Part shown: positions 48,101-58,130 of the stretch, one piece after another
Layout of the letters: every line of letters starts with the position of its first letter
How positions within the stretch are numbered: the first letter of the stretch is position 1
Assembly: GCF_023634845.1 (NCBI RefSeq)
Contig: NZ_JAMLJL010000020.1
Coordinates: 1 to 64,000, forward strand
DNA from: Flavobacterium amniphilum
Lineage (GTDB): Bacteria > Bacteroidota > Bacteroidia > Flavobacteriales > Flavobacteriaceae
Direction of reading: 5' to 3'
Length of the DNA: 64,000 nucleotides
Position numbers and translations under genes: made by a program
The notes under the pieces: generated by a model
The model's input: only the letters and a program-made list of their open reading frames with translations
What the model was told of the DNA's origin: nothing
The model's database searches: none

Positions 48101-50025
48101 TTTATAAATTTTTGAATAAGTATTTCAAGGGTTAGAAACAGAAGTGTAAAAATAAGAAACCATTTCCAGATCTGATTGTCTTCACGCTCGGTCTGTAAAG
48201 TATTGAAAAAGGTTTCCATACTGTCTGTCTGGTTGATGTCTCCTAAACTTTCACTGCTCGGTTCGGTCAGCATGCTTTCCTTACGGTCGTAGTTGAAACT
48301 CAGGTTTCCAATTTCGTTTTTATTTTGTGTGATGGCAAAATTCCCGGCTGTCTTTGGATTGTCTCCTGAGGTAATCTTGATTTTGTCATCCATGATTTGC
48401 TGCATGGGTATGAATTCCTCCGACTTATTACGGATGGATACCACTTCGTCTTTGCTTACTTTGGCATCAACAATCGTTGGCTTACTGTTTCCGATGGTTT
48501 CAAATTTAACTCCGTTTTTCTCATTGCTCATTCCCATTTTATAGAAGGTAGGAACAATTAACGGCGAATTCTGGAAATTACTGTTGGCTTTGTTTATTGG
48601 TGCCGAAAACAAATACAATGTTCCGCTATCTCTTGAAAGTGTTGACAGGAAAGCGGTTTGGTCTTCGTAAGTAATAGCTTGTGAAGCATTCGATTTCAGA
48701 CTGAAGCTTTTGGTAACGTAAGGATACTGGAAATTAGATGTTTTCTTCTCAAATACATTGGCAAATAACGGATTGGTGAAGTTGATTTTGGTCACTTTCT
48801 TTTCTACACTTTGTGCATTGGTAAACTGTATCCCTCCAAAATTAGCAAGGAAACTATTGATGTTACTGATTTCGTTTTTCTCGGATGGAATGATAACTAA
48901 ATTCCCGCCTTTTGATACAAACTGTCTCAAATTGGTATGCATTGCCATTGGAATCTGGTCCAATTCATTTAAAATGATGGCATCCTGTTTCGAAATTTCA
49001 CTGTAATTCAGTGTATTTAGTTCAACATTACGGTAATTGAAATCGGGTTGTGTGTATATTTTGGATAAGAACCTGCTTTTTTCAGTTTCCCCAATGCTTA
49101 ATACGTTACAGATTTCGGGTTTTGAAATATTGAAATAAAAGGTATTGTCAAACGCAAGGCTGTTGTCATTTAAGGAGACATAACCGTTGAAATTATCTTT
49201 CGGAATGGTGAAACGGAGTGTTTGTTTGCGCTGGTTCAGTTTTAGAATTGCTTTGGCAATAAGGTTCTCTTTGTTATAAACCGAAACGGGTATCGATTTG
49301 TCTTCTTCAAAGTTGGAGGATACATCCACACCAATTTCATAGAAGTTGTCGAGTATCTGTGAAACAAACACACTGTCAATGGCAATGTTCTCCAGTTTTT
49401 CAGCTTCGGGGATGATGAAATGGGTTTTGGTATTCTCGGGTAATTGGTCTAAGCCGGTTGTTTTTAAGCCTATCCCGTCAGTAATTACCAATATGTCTTT
49501 ACCGCGGTTGCTGTTGTGTGAACGGACTTTTATAAGCGCGTTTTCAATCGAAAACGGAATGGGACTATACGTTAGTTTCTGTAAGTCTCTTTCAATTGAT
49601 TTGATATTGGTGTTCCAAAAATCTTCACTGTTGCTCACTACCGAAAGCTGTAAGTTTTCAGGCGCGTGTTCCAGTAAATCCTGAACGGCACGTTTAAGCA
49701 ATTCTCCTTTTTGTCCTTTAGCCTGCATACTGAAGGAATTGTCAATCACAACAAAAAGTTCGTTGTTCTTGCTTTCGCTGTCTTTGGCTTTAAAATAAGG
49801 CTGGGCAAAAGCCAAAATCAATGTGGCCAATAGTAAAAGGCGTGTTGCCAGTAGCAGGTATTTCTTTATTTTAGAGCTTTTCCGGGTTTGGATTGCAAGT
49901 TCTTTCAGTAATTTTACATTGGTGAAATATTCCTTTTTGAATTTCCGTAACTGAAACAAATGCACAAGAACAGGTATAACCAGTAAAAAGAGAAAGTAGA
50001 GGATTTCCGGGTGTTTGAATTGCAT
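48097..50025 (-). CDS. BatA-like membrane protein with von Willebrand A domain
   Basis: A protein of 642 residues. The N-terminal BatA segment (about 1-78) has two membrane helices around FQLRKFKKEYFTNVKLLKEL. The vWA domain (about 90-270) carries the metal-ion-dependent adhesion motif D95-x-S97-x-S99 (VVIDNSFSM). A long periplasmic-type region follows, and a final helix lies at about 620-640 (WKWFLIFTLLFLTLEILI). Such proteins are linked to aerotolerance operons, but here the neighbours are pyrimidine-like and membrane genes, not other bat genes. A TATCTTTG box (complement 50085-50092) is its probable -7 element. Confidence 0.85.
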   Translation of the reverse strand: MQFKHPEILYFLFLLVIPVLVHLFQLRKFKKEYFTNVKLLKELAIQTRKSSKIKKYLLLATRLLLLATLILAFAQPYFKAKDSESKNNELFVVIDNSFSMQAKGQKGELLKRAVQDLLEHAPENLQLSVVSNSEDFWNTNIKSIERDLQKLTYSPIPFSIENALIKVRSHNSNRGKDILVITDGIGLKTTGLDQLPENTKTHFIIPEAEKLENIAIDSVFVSQILDNFYEIGVDVSSNFEEDKSIPVSVYNKENLIAKAILKLNQRKQTLRFTIPKDNFNGYVSLNDNSLAFDNTFYFNISKPEICNVLSIGETEKSRFLSKIYTQPDFNYRNVELNTLNYSEISKQDAIILNELDQIPMAMHTNLRQFVSKGGNLVIIPSEKNEISNINSFLANFGGIQFTNAQSVEKKVTKINFTNPLFANVFEKKTSNFQYPYVTKSFSLKSNASQAITYEDQTAFLSTLSRDSGTLYLFSAPINKANSNFQNSPLIVPTFYKMGMSNEKNGVKFETIGNSKPTIVDAKVSKDEVVSIRNKSEEFIPMQQIMDDKIKITSGDNPKTAGNFAITQNKNEIGNLSFNYDRKESMLTEPSSESLGDINQTDSMETFFNTLQTEREDNQIWKWFLIFTLLFLTLEILIQKFIK

Positions 50026-50178
50026 TCAGTTCTAATGTTTACTTTACAGGACCTTGCTTATCGGAGTTTAGTAATTTCGTCTGCCAAAGATAATTAAATT
50101 TAAAGTAATTAGTAAATAGTGACAAGTAATTAGTTTTCAATATTTGAAAGAAATCATCTGCTAATTACTATTCACTAA

Positions 50179-50691
50179 TCACTTAGTACTCTTCTTCTGT
50201 TTGTAAAATTCTTTATCGGCAATATAAATCGTTTTCGTGACTTCACAAAATACAGTTTCCCCTGTCTTGTCAGTGATATAAGTTGTTTTTAAATGTTCAA
50301 CTTCTTTCTGTTCATGTACTTTTTGTAAAATCTCCTTTAATTCTGATTCGGTAAATTCGAAAGTGGCATACACATCTTCCCTTGCCGGTCTTTTAAAACG
50401 GATTTGTGCCGATTTGTCCCAAACAATATAATGTTCTTTGAATATGTACATCAGCTGGATCATCGGAATCGGATCGACAGCTGCAAATAAACTTCCCCCG
50501 AATATAGAGCCCACATAGTTCCTGTTTTTATAGTTCAAAGGAATTTTAATTTTTACCGTTTTAAGATCATCAGACACATACTGAATGCGTGCGGTACTGC
50601 GGCGGTACATGGGTGATAAATTGAATCCGACTTTAAACATGGTCGATTCTTTCATGAACTTACGGGCGATTTTTGATAACTGCTGGTACAT
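50179..50691 (-). CDS. DUF4442 hotdog-fold protein (thioesterase-like)
   Basis: A protein of 170 residues. The hotdog core includes VKIKIPLNYKNRNYVGSIFGGSLFAAVDPIPMIQLMY with the helix typical of the family, then AQIRFKRPAREDVYATFEFT. No catalytic residues of known thioesterases are certain. ATG 50691 is chosen over the one at 50739 because the promoter (TTG at 50737-50739 and TATCTTTG at 50709-50716, complement) lies between them. Monocistronic. It may act on acyl-CoA or acyl-ACP. Confidence 0.8.
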   Translation of the reverse strand: MYQQLSKIARKFMKESTMFKVGFNLSPMYRRSTARIQYVSDDLKTVKIKIPLNYKNRNYVGSIFGGSLFAAVDPIPMIQLMYIFKEHYIVWDKSAQIRFKRPAREDVYATFEFTESELKEILQKVHEQKEVEHLKTTYITDKTGETVFCEVTKTIYIADKEFYKQKKSTK

Positions 50692-50708
50692 ACTATTGAT
50701 TAGGATTC

Positions 50709-50739
50709 CAAAGATAGCGCATATAATAAAAATCCCCAA
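50709..50739 (-). promoter_or_regulatory. promoter of the DUF4442 gene, overlapping a terminator
   Basis: On the reverse strand TTG (complement 50737-50739), a 20-bp spacer and TATCTTTG (complement 50709-50716). The hairpin AAATCCCCAATC/GATTGAGGATTT (50729-50757) that ends the upstream helicase transcript overlaps its -33 box. Confidence 0.7.
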
Positions 50740-50766
50740 TCGGTGGATTGAGGATTTATAAATGAA

Positions 50767-52113
50767 TTATTTCTTTTTTCTTTTTTGGGCACGCTGGCGT
50801 TCAACGGCACGGTTACGGGGTGCGGTTTTACGAGGTGTACGTTTACCGGGACCACCAAGGTTTACTTTTTTATTTTTATCCGACTTTTCATGAAAAGCGG
50901 CGTTCTCGCTTACTTTCGGTTTTTTTAGCAGGAATTTTACTTTCTGTTTTTCTTTCTCAGGACCAATCAGTTGGGTTGATATTTCTACTTCAGTAGGCAT
51001 CTCCAGGATAGCAATCTCTTTTTCCATCAACACTTCAGCTTCTATCTTGATGTCTTCCTCACGTGGAGCGATAAAACTGATAGCAATACCGCTGGCATCG
51101 GCACGTCCGGTACGCCCAATACGGTGAATGTATTGCTCCGGAATTTCAGCCATCTCAAAGTTGATGACATGGGAAATATTGGAAATATCCAAACCACGGG
51201 CCATAACATCGGTTGTAATTAATCCGCGTAAGGTTCCGTTCTGGAAATCCTGCATGGTCAGCAAACGGTAGTTTTGTGATTTGTTGGAATGAATTACACC
51301 AAACTGCTCCGGAAAATCAGCTTCGATTTTGTCCAACAGCATATCGGCAATCTTTTTATTATTGACGAAAACTAATATCTTGTCAAGAGAATCATCTGTA
51401 TTCAGTAAATGCTTCAGTAAATTGACTTTAGTGTTGAAGTTGGGAACATGATATGACAATTGTTCAATTTTTTCCAAAGGAGTTCCGGACGGAGCCAATG
51501 AAACTTCTTCGGGAAAGTCAAAATAATCATTCAGGATTTCATCTACTTCATCAGTCATCGTTGCCGAAAACAAAATATTCTGACGTTTTGGTTTTAACAT
51601 GGCCAAAATAGATGTCAACTGGGGACGGAATCCTAAATTCAGCATTTCATCAAACTCATCAATAACTAACTTTGTTACTTCCTGTAAGGATAAGACACCG
51701 TCTAAAGATAAATCCATTATACGTCCCGGTGTTCCCACTAAAACATCAATTCCCTGATATACCTGGTTTTTCTGTGTGTTGATGTTAACGCCTCCGTAAA
51801 TACCAAGTGTTCTAACCGACATATATTGGGTCAGTTTTTCAACTTCTTCCACCACCTGGACAACCAGTTCACGGGTTGGAACCAATATCATAATCCTCGG
51901 ATTGAACGTATTGACGAATTTGTACTGTTTCAGTAATGGCAGTAAATAAGCATAGGTTTTACCAGTACCGGTTTGGGCAATTCCCATCATGTCACGTCCT
52001 GACATCACCACAGAAAACGATTTTTCCTGAATGGGTGTCGGAGTCGTTAATTGTAAGTCGTCTATTGCTTTTTGTAATGATTTCGGGAGATTGAATTGCT
52101 CGAATGATGCCAT
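50767..52113 (-). CDS. DEAD-box RNA helicase, RhlE-like
   Basis: A protein of 448 residues. Q-motif TTPTPIQEKSF, Walker A AQTGTGKT, DEFDEML (DEFD in place of DEAD), SATM, and HRIGRTGR. The C-terminal tail (about 385-448) is lysine/arginine-rich (GGPGKRTPRKTAPRNRAVERQRAQKRKKK), suited to RNA binding. It is the second DEAD-box helicase here and lacks the DbpA domain of the first. The DEFD variant is often seen in Bacteroidetes RhlE-type enzymes. A TACCTTTG box (complement 52134-52141) is the -7 element. Confidence 0.9.
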   Translation of the reverse strand: MASFEQFNLPKSLQKAIDDLQLTTPTPIQEKSFSVVMSGRDMMGIAQTGTGKTYAYLLPLLKQYKFVNTFNPRIMILVPTRELVVQVVEEVEKLTQYMSVRTLGIYGGVNINTQKNQVYQGIDVLVGTPGRIMDLSLDGVLSLQEVTKLVIDEFDEMLNLGFRPQLTSILAMLKPKRQNILFSATMTDEVDEILNDYFDFPEEVSLAPSGTPLEKIEQLSYHVPNFNTKVNLLKHLLNTDDSLDKILVFVNNKKIADMLLDKIEADFPEQFGVIHSNKSQNYRLLTMQDFQNGTLRGLITTDVMARGLDISNISHVINFEMAEIPEQYIHRIGRTGRADASGIAISFIAPREEDIKIEAEVLMEKEIAILEMPTEVEISTQLIGPEKEKQKVKFLLKKPKVSENAAFHEKSDKNKKVNLGGPGKRTPRKTAPRNRAVERQRAQKRKKK

Positions 52114-52249
52114 CTTGCTATGTAAATTTTATGCAAAGGTATTGTTTAAAATCCATAGTTGTCCATTGTGGTGTGCAGTTCGTCGAAAAAAAATAGTTTT
52201 TTCAGAATAATTCTGCTATATTGTACGTGTTAATTCATAAAAAAAATTA

Positions 52250-54802
52250 ATGCTGACTTCCAACCGTTTTTCGTTGCATTTTTCAAATGAACAGTTTGAA
52301 ATTCTTTTGGATTTGTACCAATCTTCCTTCACCAGTTTTGAATCTATTGCTGAAGTACAGGAAGAAATCGTAAAATCGGTGGCATTGGGATTAATGATAT
52401 CAAGGGTAGGGATATGGAAGTTCGAAAATAACCTGCTAAAATGTGAAAAACTTTACCTTGCCAATACCGGAAAATTTGAACAGTACGATGATCTGAAAAA
52501 AGAAGATGTTCCTTTTTATTACGACTTATTATTAAAAGGAGTTCCAATTGCAGCCGGTAATGCATTTGAAGACCATCAGTTTTCCGAAATAAAAGATTCT
52601 TACCTGCTTCCTCTGGATGTGAGAAGTATTATGGATGTACCTATTCTCGAAAACGGTGAATTGGTTGGAATTCTTTGTTGTGAGTCGGCTGGTAAATTTA
52701 AGGATTGGACAGAAAATGATATTGCTTTTGCACGTTCTGTTGCAGATATCCTGAGTTTGATTACACAGGCTTTTAAAAGAAAGCAAAGTGAAGAAATTCT
52801 TATTGAAAACCAGGAGCGGTTTAAGTTTATCTCTGAAAATATATCCGATGGTATTTATATAATTGAAAACGATCAGATGGCTTTTGCTTCCAAACGGTAT
52901 TACGAAATGATCCGGATGACGCCGGAAGAAAAGCACAAACACCACAAACTTGATATGTTTCATCTGGTGCATCCTGATGATTATGATTATGTCAAAAACA
53001 CAATTTACGGGTCACTTGCAAAGAAGATGTCTTCATTCAAATATATTTTCCGTTTAAAAAGGGGAGATGGCACTTATATGTGGCGCGAGGATATCATGAA
53101 CGTGCATTATGATGAAGACGGAAAGCCGGTAAGAGCCGTTACGGTGGCAAGGGATATTACTCAGGAAAAGGAGTTGGAGTTTGAGGCTGAAATCCAGAAA
53201 AAAGCGCTGGAAATCCAAAACGGATTACTGTTGAAGCTTTACAGTTCGAATGAAAGGAAAGACGTGAAGGGTAAAGTCGCTGATATTATTTCATTGGCAA
53301 CAAAAGGCTTGAATATTGACAGGGCCAGTTATTGGGTAGTTAAAAAGGATAAACTGATATGCCGTAATTTATTTGACAAGGTTAAAAATATTTATTCCAA
53401 AAAACGGATTCTGGATACCCGCGATATCCCAAAATATATTGCAGCCGTTAACAATCAGGTGGCGTTGGTTGCTGATGATGTATATACCAATGAACATACA
53501 TCGGAGTTGGTTGATAACTATTTAAAACCGCTTGGTATAACTGATATGCTGGATATCCCAATCAGGGCAAACGGCCAGCTTTTCGGGGTTTTATGTTGTG
53601 AACACCGGGATGAACCGAGAGTTTGGAGTGAAAATGATATCTCATTCGCAAGAGCCCTGGCAGATTATTTAAGTATTGCGCTTGAAGAAAATAAAAGGAA
53701 AAAAGCCGAAAAGAAGCTTAAGGAAAGTGAAAATCAACTCCGCTTAATTACCGAAAACACTTCAGACGGAGTGGTTGTTATTGAAAAAGGTAAAGTTACC
53801 TATTGTTCTCCTTCTTATGTCCGGTTACTTAACTATTCAAGAAAAGAATATTTGAGTTTCACTGCAGATGATTTGTTTGATCGGGTCCATCCTGAGGATG
53901 TAGATTCGGTGAAACATTATGTTTTAGACTGTCTTTCACAACAGCTTGGGGAGTTTAAATATGAACTGCGTTTTAAAGGAGCCGATGGTGTGTACCACTG
54001 GCGGGAAGATTCAGCCAATGTGATTTATGATCCTGAAACAGGGATGTATACGAAGTATATTATTATTACCCGGGATATTTCCAAACGGAAGGAAGAAGAG
54101 AGGGAACGGAATAAATTATTTAAGATAACCGAAAAACAAAATGAGAAGCTGATCAATTTTACCCATATCGTATCGCATGATATCCGTTCGCATACAAGTA
54201 ATCTGGCCATGATTCTGGATCTGTTTGAAGAAACAGACAATCCTGATGAACGGAAAGAGTATTTTAAAATGCTTAAACAGAGTACCAATAAGTTATCGGA
54301 TACTATTTTCTTTCTTAATGAAACGGTTGCCGTACAAAGCGGAATTAATAATGAAAAGGTGAAACTGAATTTGAGGGAAGAAATCCAGAAAACAATATTG
54401 GGAATCAGTGCAATCATCAAAACCAGTGATGCAGAACTGATTATAAAAGTCCCGGAAGATTTGGTAATTGAAGCTACGCAGTCTTATTTTGAAAGTATAG
54501 TGTTCAATTTGTTGACAAATGCCATTAAGTATAAATCACCGGATAGATCTCCAAGGATTAAAATAACAGCTGAAAAAATAGGTGATGAGGTTAAACTGCA
54601 AATTACAGATAATGGGATAGGGATTGATTTGAAAAAAAATAAAGAAAAGATTTTCGGAATGTATAAAACATTCCATGGGAATCCTGATGCAGTAGGATTA
54701 GGTCTGTTTATGGTGAAAAACCATATCGAATCTATGGGCGGAAGAGTAGAAGTAAAGAGTGAAATTAATAAAGGAACAACATTTAGTTTGTATTTTATAT
54801 GA
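52250..54802 (+). CDS. cytosolic sensor histidine kinase with duplicated GAF-PAS module
   Basis: A protein of 850 residues without membrane helices. GAF1 (about 1-180), PAS1 with PAC (about 190-310), GAF2 (about 325-480) and PAS2 with PAC (about 495-615), then HisKA with H643 (IVSHDIRSH) and HATPase (NLLTNAIKYKS, DNGIGIDL, GLGLFMVKNHI). The two GAF domains share DxPI...G.L.G.LCCE...W.ENDI.FAR and the two PAS domains share ISDG/TSDG and WRED, so the GAF-PAS pair was duplicated. It overlaps its response regulator by 4 bases. Signal unknown; a soluble, possibly redox or small ligand is expected. Confidence 0.9.
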   Translation: MLTSNRFSLHFSNEQFEILLDLYQSSFTSFESIAEVQEEIVKSVALGLMISRVGIWKFENNLLKCEKLYLANTGKFEQYDDLKKEDVPFYYDLLLKGVPIAAGNAFEDHQFSEIKDSYLLPLDVRSIMDVPILENGELVGILCCESAGKFKDWTENDIAFARSVADILSLITQAFKRKQSEEILIENQERFKFISENISDGIYIIENDQMAFASKRYYEMIRMTPEEKHKHHKLDMFHLVHPDDYDYVKNTIYGSLAKKMSSFKYIFRLKRGDGTYMWREDIMNVHYDEDGKPVRAVTVARDITQEKELEFEAEIQKKALEIQNGLLLKLYSSNERKDVKGKVADIISLATKGLNIDRASYWVVKKDKLICRNLFDKVKNIYSKKRILDTRDIPKYIAAVNNQVALVADDVYTNEHTSELVDNYLKPLGITDMLDIPIRANGQLFGVLCCEHRDEPRVWSENDISFARALADYLSIALEENKRKKAEKKLKESENQLRLITENTSDGVVVIEKGKVTYCSPSYVRLLNYSRKEYLSFTADDLFDRVHPEDVDSVKHYVLDCLSQQLGEFKYELRFKGADGVYHWREDSANVIYDPETGMYTKYIIITRDISKRKEEERERNKLFKITEKQNEKLINFTHIVSHDIRSHTSNLAMILDLFEETDNPDERKEYFKMLKQSTNKLSDTIFFLNETVAVQSGINNEKVKLNLREEIQKTILGISAIIKTSDAELIIKVPEDLVIEATQSYFESIVFNLLTNAIKYKSPDRSPRIKITAEKIGDEVKLQITDNGIGIDLKKNKEKIFGMYKTFHGNPDAVGLGLFMVKNHIESMGGRVEVKSEINKGTTFSLYFI

Positions 54803-55185
54803 GTAAAATTAAAATGACATACATCATCGATGATGATGCTATTTTTGTTTTCGTTCTGAAGAAATTACTTGAGAAGAACGGGAATTTCGGGAATATAATT
54901 GATTTTAAAAACGGGAATGATGCTATTGATATTCTTTTCAGTAAACAATCTGAATTACCCTGTGTAATCCTGTTGGATTTAAATATGCCTATTATTGACG
55001 GTTGGCAATTTTTGGATCAATTGGAAGATTCGGATCTGAAAGATCAACTCAATGTATACATTATGTCTTCTTCCATCGACAGAACCGATATTGAGAAATC
55101 AAAAACCTATTCCATTGTTAAAGACTTTATCTCAAAGCCTGTTAATGCAGATAAACTAAATAAAATACTCGAAGAAATAAATTAA
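54799..55185 (+). CDS. single-domain response regulator
   Basis: A receiver-only protein of 128 residues. The phosphoacceptor is D60 (VILLDLNMPIIDGW), with acidic pocket D11-D13 and KP motif in FISKPVNA. There is no DNA-binding domain, so it acts by protein contact or phosphorelay, in the manner of CheY or Spo0F. The start overlaps the kinase stop (ATGA), so they form a cognate pair. Confidence 0.92.
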   Translation: MSKIKMTYIIDDDAIFVFVLKKLLEKNGNFGNIIDFKNGNDAIDILFSKQSELPCVILLDLNMPIIDGWQFLDQLEDSDLKDQLNVYIMSSSIDRTDIEKSKTYSIVKDFISKPVNADKLNKILEEIN

Positions 55186-55213
55186 AAAAAGCCATCAGGA
55201 AGATGGCTTTTTT
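55184..55213. terminator. bidirectional terminator between response regulator and dnaN
   Basis: AAAAAAAGCCATC and GATGGCTTTTTT around AGGAA. Confidence 0.88.
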
Positions 55214-55228
55214 AGTATAGAGTTTTTT

Positions 55229-56353
55229 TTAATTATTAAGCATAACAGGCATTACAAGCATTGTAACGGTTTCTCCCTCGTCTAAACCATCAATAGGAGT
55301 TAAAATACCCGCACGGTTAGGCATAGACATTTCAAGCATAATCATGTCGCTCTGTAAATTCGTTAACATTTCAGTAAGGAAACGTGAGTTGAAACCAATC
55401 TGCATGTCATCACCCTGGTAATCACAAGTCAAACGCTCTTCTGCTTTGTTTGAGTAATCAATGTCTTCAGCAGAAATGTTCAATTCGGCACCGGCAATTT
55501 TTAAACGGATCTGGTGTGTTGTTTTATTCGAGAAGATCGCTACACGACGTACTGAACTTTGGAATTGTGTTCTGTCAATCATTAATTTGTTCGGATTCTC
55601 TTTCGGGATTACCGCTTCATAGTTTGGATACTTACCATCAATCAAACGACAGGTCAATACATAATTGTCAAATGAGAAAGTTGCATTGGCATCGTTATAT
55701 TCAATAGTCACTTCAGCATCTGATGTAGATAAAATTCCTTTTAAAATATTCAAAGGTTTTCTTGGCATGATGAATTCTGCAACCTGTGATGCTTTTACAT
55801 CTGTACGTGCATATTTCACTAATTTGTGTGCATCTGTAGCTACGAAAATCAATCCTTCTGTAGAAAACTGGAAGAAAACACCACTCATAACCGGTCTCAA
55901 ATCATCATTACCGGCAGCAAAAATAGTCTTACTGATTGCGGTTGATAAAACTTCGGCAGGAACCAATGTTTTTGAAGGTTCTTCCAAATTAACCGATTTA
56001 GGGAATTCTTCACCCGGCGCATACGCTAAAGCATACTTACCTGATTGCGAACTGATCTCTATAGTATTGTTCTCTTCAACCGTGAATGTTAAAGGCTGTT
56101 CAGGGAACGTTTTCAGGATTTCCAATAATAATTTTGCCGGAACCGCCACGCTTCCTTCACTGGTCGAATCGATAGATAATGTAGCTGACATAGTGGTTTC
56201 TAAGTCAGATGCAGAAACTACCAACTGGTTTTGTTTTAATTCAAACAAAAAGTTATCCAGGATAGGTAAGGTATTACTACTGTTGATAACACTTCCTAAA
56301 ACCTGTAGTTGTTTTAATAAATATGAACTTGATACTATAAATTTCATTTGCAT
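55229..56353 (-). CDS. dnaN: DNA polymerase III beta subunit (sliding clamp)
   Basis: A ring-forming processivity clamp of 374 residues, three repeated domains. The N-terminus is MKFIVSSSYLLKQLQVLGSVI, and the C-terminal domain ends in LVMPVMLNN, the usual M-P-M/V-R/L-type end. GVFFQFSTEGLIFVATDAHKLV lies in domain 2. It is not beside dnaA or recF here, as in other flavobacteria. TATATTTG (complement 56400-56407) is its -7 box. The start may be the second ATG, two codons later. Confidence 0.96.
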   Translation of the reverse strand: MQMKFIVSSSYLLKQLQVLGSVINSSNTLPILDNFLFELKQNQLVVSASDLETTMSATLSIDSTSEGSVAVPAKLLLEILKTFPEQPLTFTVEENNTIEISSQSGKYALAYAPGEEFPKSVNLEEPSKTLVPAEVLSTAISKTIFAAGNDDLRPVMSGVFFQFSTEGLIFVATDAHKLVKYARTDVKASQVAEFIMPRKPLNILKGILSTSDAEVTIEYNDANATFSFDNYVLTCRLIDGKYPNYEAVIPKENPNKLMIDRTQFQSSVRRVAIFSNKTTHQIRLKIAGAELNISAEDIDYSNKAEERLTCDYQGDDMQIGFNSRFLTEMLTNLQSDMIMLEMSMPNRAGILTPIDGLDEGETVTMLVMPVMLNN

Positions 56354-56465
56354 CTTTTTATATATTTCTTCTTTCTAATGAAGACTTTTTTACATTTTAC
56401 AAATATATCGCAAACGAATCACTATTGAAAACATTTTTATCAACAAGAATTGAGGTTTTCAACAA

Positions 56466-58130
56466 TTATCGTGCGAATTTTCTTTTTCTTAAATAGGTTA
56501 ATGCCACACCGAAAATGGTCAGGATTACCAGTGGAAGACCAACGGTCAGTAATTGGGTGTACAAATAGTTTTCATACACTTTTTCTTTGTCCAGAAGCGG
56601 TAAATCAACTTCTTTGCTTCTAATGTTGATAAGTCCGTTGTCGTCCAGCAGGTAATTTACACAGTTCATTAAGAATTCTTTGTTGGCATACACCTGATTT
56701 GTCCATTTGTCGAAGCCAAGCTCCATGGGTTGACCTTTTTCGTCCAATTGGTTTTTGATGATATCACCATCCGAAATCACAATCATTTTTGAAGGTTTGT
56801 CAGTCGGTTTAAAAGCAGGATCTTTAAATGCCAGTACCCTGTTTTCAAATACCGAATGAAAATTACCTTCCAATAAAACACCTACAGGGACATGACCGGC
56901 CGTATAATCTGCCGGATTTGGTTTTTCGTTAACCATTTTTAATTCCACTTCAACAGGTGTTCCTACTTTTTTGGAATAAATCGAAGATTGCAGTAAAACC
57001 GTTTTCTTAATGCCGTTTTTCAACGTATCAATGCTGTTTGCAAATTCCAATTTAAGTCCGTCGATATTATTAACGACCGGATGTTTGCTTTCAGGGAAAA
57101 TATACGGCGAATAAAACCACGGATACTTCTGATATTGGGTTTCGCTTCCCTGTTTTCCTGTGGCCAAAGCAATCGGAGCACTTTGAAGGTCTTTGATTAA
57201 AATAGGGTTGATTCTGAAACCGTATTTAAAAAACATATCATTCAAGCCTAAATCAACAGGAAAAGCAAATCCCGAACCGGATTGATTCAGACTTTCCATA
57301 TCAATGTTTACCGCATCAATTAACCAGATGGCTTTCCCTCCGTTAATGATGTATTGGTCCAAAACCTGTTTCTCAGCATCGGTAAAAGCAGCTTTTGGTT
57401 TGGCAATAATCGCTAAATCAAATGTTTTTAAGGCTTTGGTAAATAAAATCGGGTCTTTGGCTACGGAATCCAACGGGAACGGAGCGATGTAATAATTGTC
57501 ACGTACTGTTTGCAGGAAATCGGCTTTAAAAGCATCAGGTAATTCGTTTTTCCCTTTGATAACGGCTATCTTCTTTTGCTTTAGGGTTGTAACTTTATTG
57601 AATCCGTCTGCAAAGGCGTATTCCAGATGTTGGACAGAACTTACAACTTTCTGTTCGGTTGTGGCGCCCAATCTGTTTTTTAGCAAGCCAACTTTGGTGC
57701 TTTTGTTTTTATAGGTAATAATCGCCCACGGGAAAACCACTTCTTCTGATTGCTTTCCTTTTTCATCGACGGTTAATTTGATTGGGGTCAAACCTCTCTC
57801 CAGGAACGAATCCATGATGGCATCGGCTTGCGTTGCATCTTCCAATGGATCTACAAACTGGTATACAATGTTCGGATTGTAGGCTTTGAACTCATCAAGG
57901 ATTTGTTTGGTTTCCGATTGTAAACGTTTGAATTCGGGCGGGAAATTACCTTCCAGAAATACATCAACATAAACCGGTTCTTTGGCATTTTTTATAATCT
58001 CCAAAGAAGTATCGGATAAGGTATAACGTTTGTCGGCTGTTAAATCGAATCGGTGGAAAAAGTAATTTCCGGCAATGTTTATAACGATTAAAACAATAAT
58101 AGATAAAACTAAAGTCTTTAATTTATTCAT
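56466..58130 (-). CDS. gldG: gliding motility ABC transporter auxiliary protein GldG
   Basis: A protein of 554 residues. A single N-terminal helix (8-26), a large periplasmic ABC-type uncharacterised domain (about 35-510; GNYFFHRFDLTADKRYTLSDTS opens it as in all GldG), and a C-terminal helix (about 525-545). Together with GldA (ATPase, not in the window) and GldF it forms an ABC system needed for gliding in Flavobacterium. Its ATG overlaps the gldF stop as TAATG. The Asp/Thr-rich segment SDTSLEIIKNAKEPVYVDVFLEGNFPPEFK is well conserved. Confidence 0.93.
   Translation of the reverse strand: MNKLKTLVLSIIVLIVINIAGNYFFHRFDLTADKRYTLSDTSLEIIKNAKEPVYVDVFLEGNFPPEFKRLQSETKQILDEFKAYNPNIVYQFVDPLEDATQADAIMDSFLERGLTPIKLTVDEKGKQSEEVVFPWAIITYKNKSTKVGLLKNRLGATTEQKVVSSVQHLEYAFADGFNKVTTLKQKKIAVIKGKNELPDAFKADFLQTVRDNYYIAPFPLDSVAKDPILFTKALKTFDLAIIAKPKAAFTDAEKQVLDQYIINGGKAIWLIDAVNIDMESLNQSGSGFAFPVDLGLNDMFFKYGFRINPILIKDLQSAPIALATGKQGSETQYQKYPWFYSPYIFPESKHPVVNNIDGLKLEFANSIDTLKNGIKKTVLLQSSIYSKKVGTPVEVELKMVNEKPNPADYTAGHVPVGVLLEGNFHSVFENRVLAFKDPAFKPTDKPSKMIVISDGDIIKNQLDEKGQPMELGFDKWTNQVYANKEFLMNCVNYLLDDNGLINIRSKEVDLPLLDKEKVYENYLYTQLLTVGLPLVILTIFGVALTYLRKRKFAR

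Noticed and set aside
55665-56378. Open frame of 237 codons on the forward strand opposite dnaN
   Set aside because: Entirely antisense to a certain gene and without motifs.
56425-56462. TTGAAAAC/GTTTTCAA inverted repeat after gldG as a terminator
   Set aside because: The loop is 22 bases and no T-run follows on the reverse strand.
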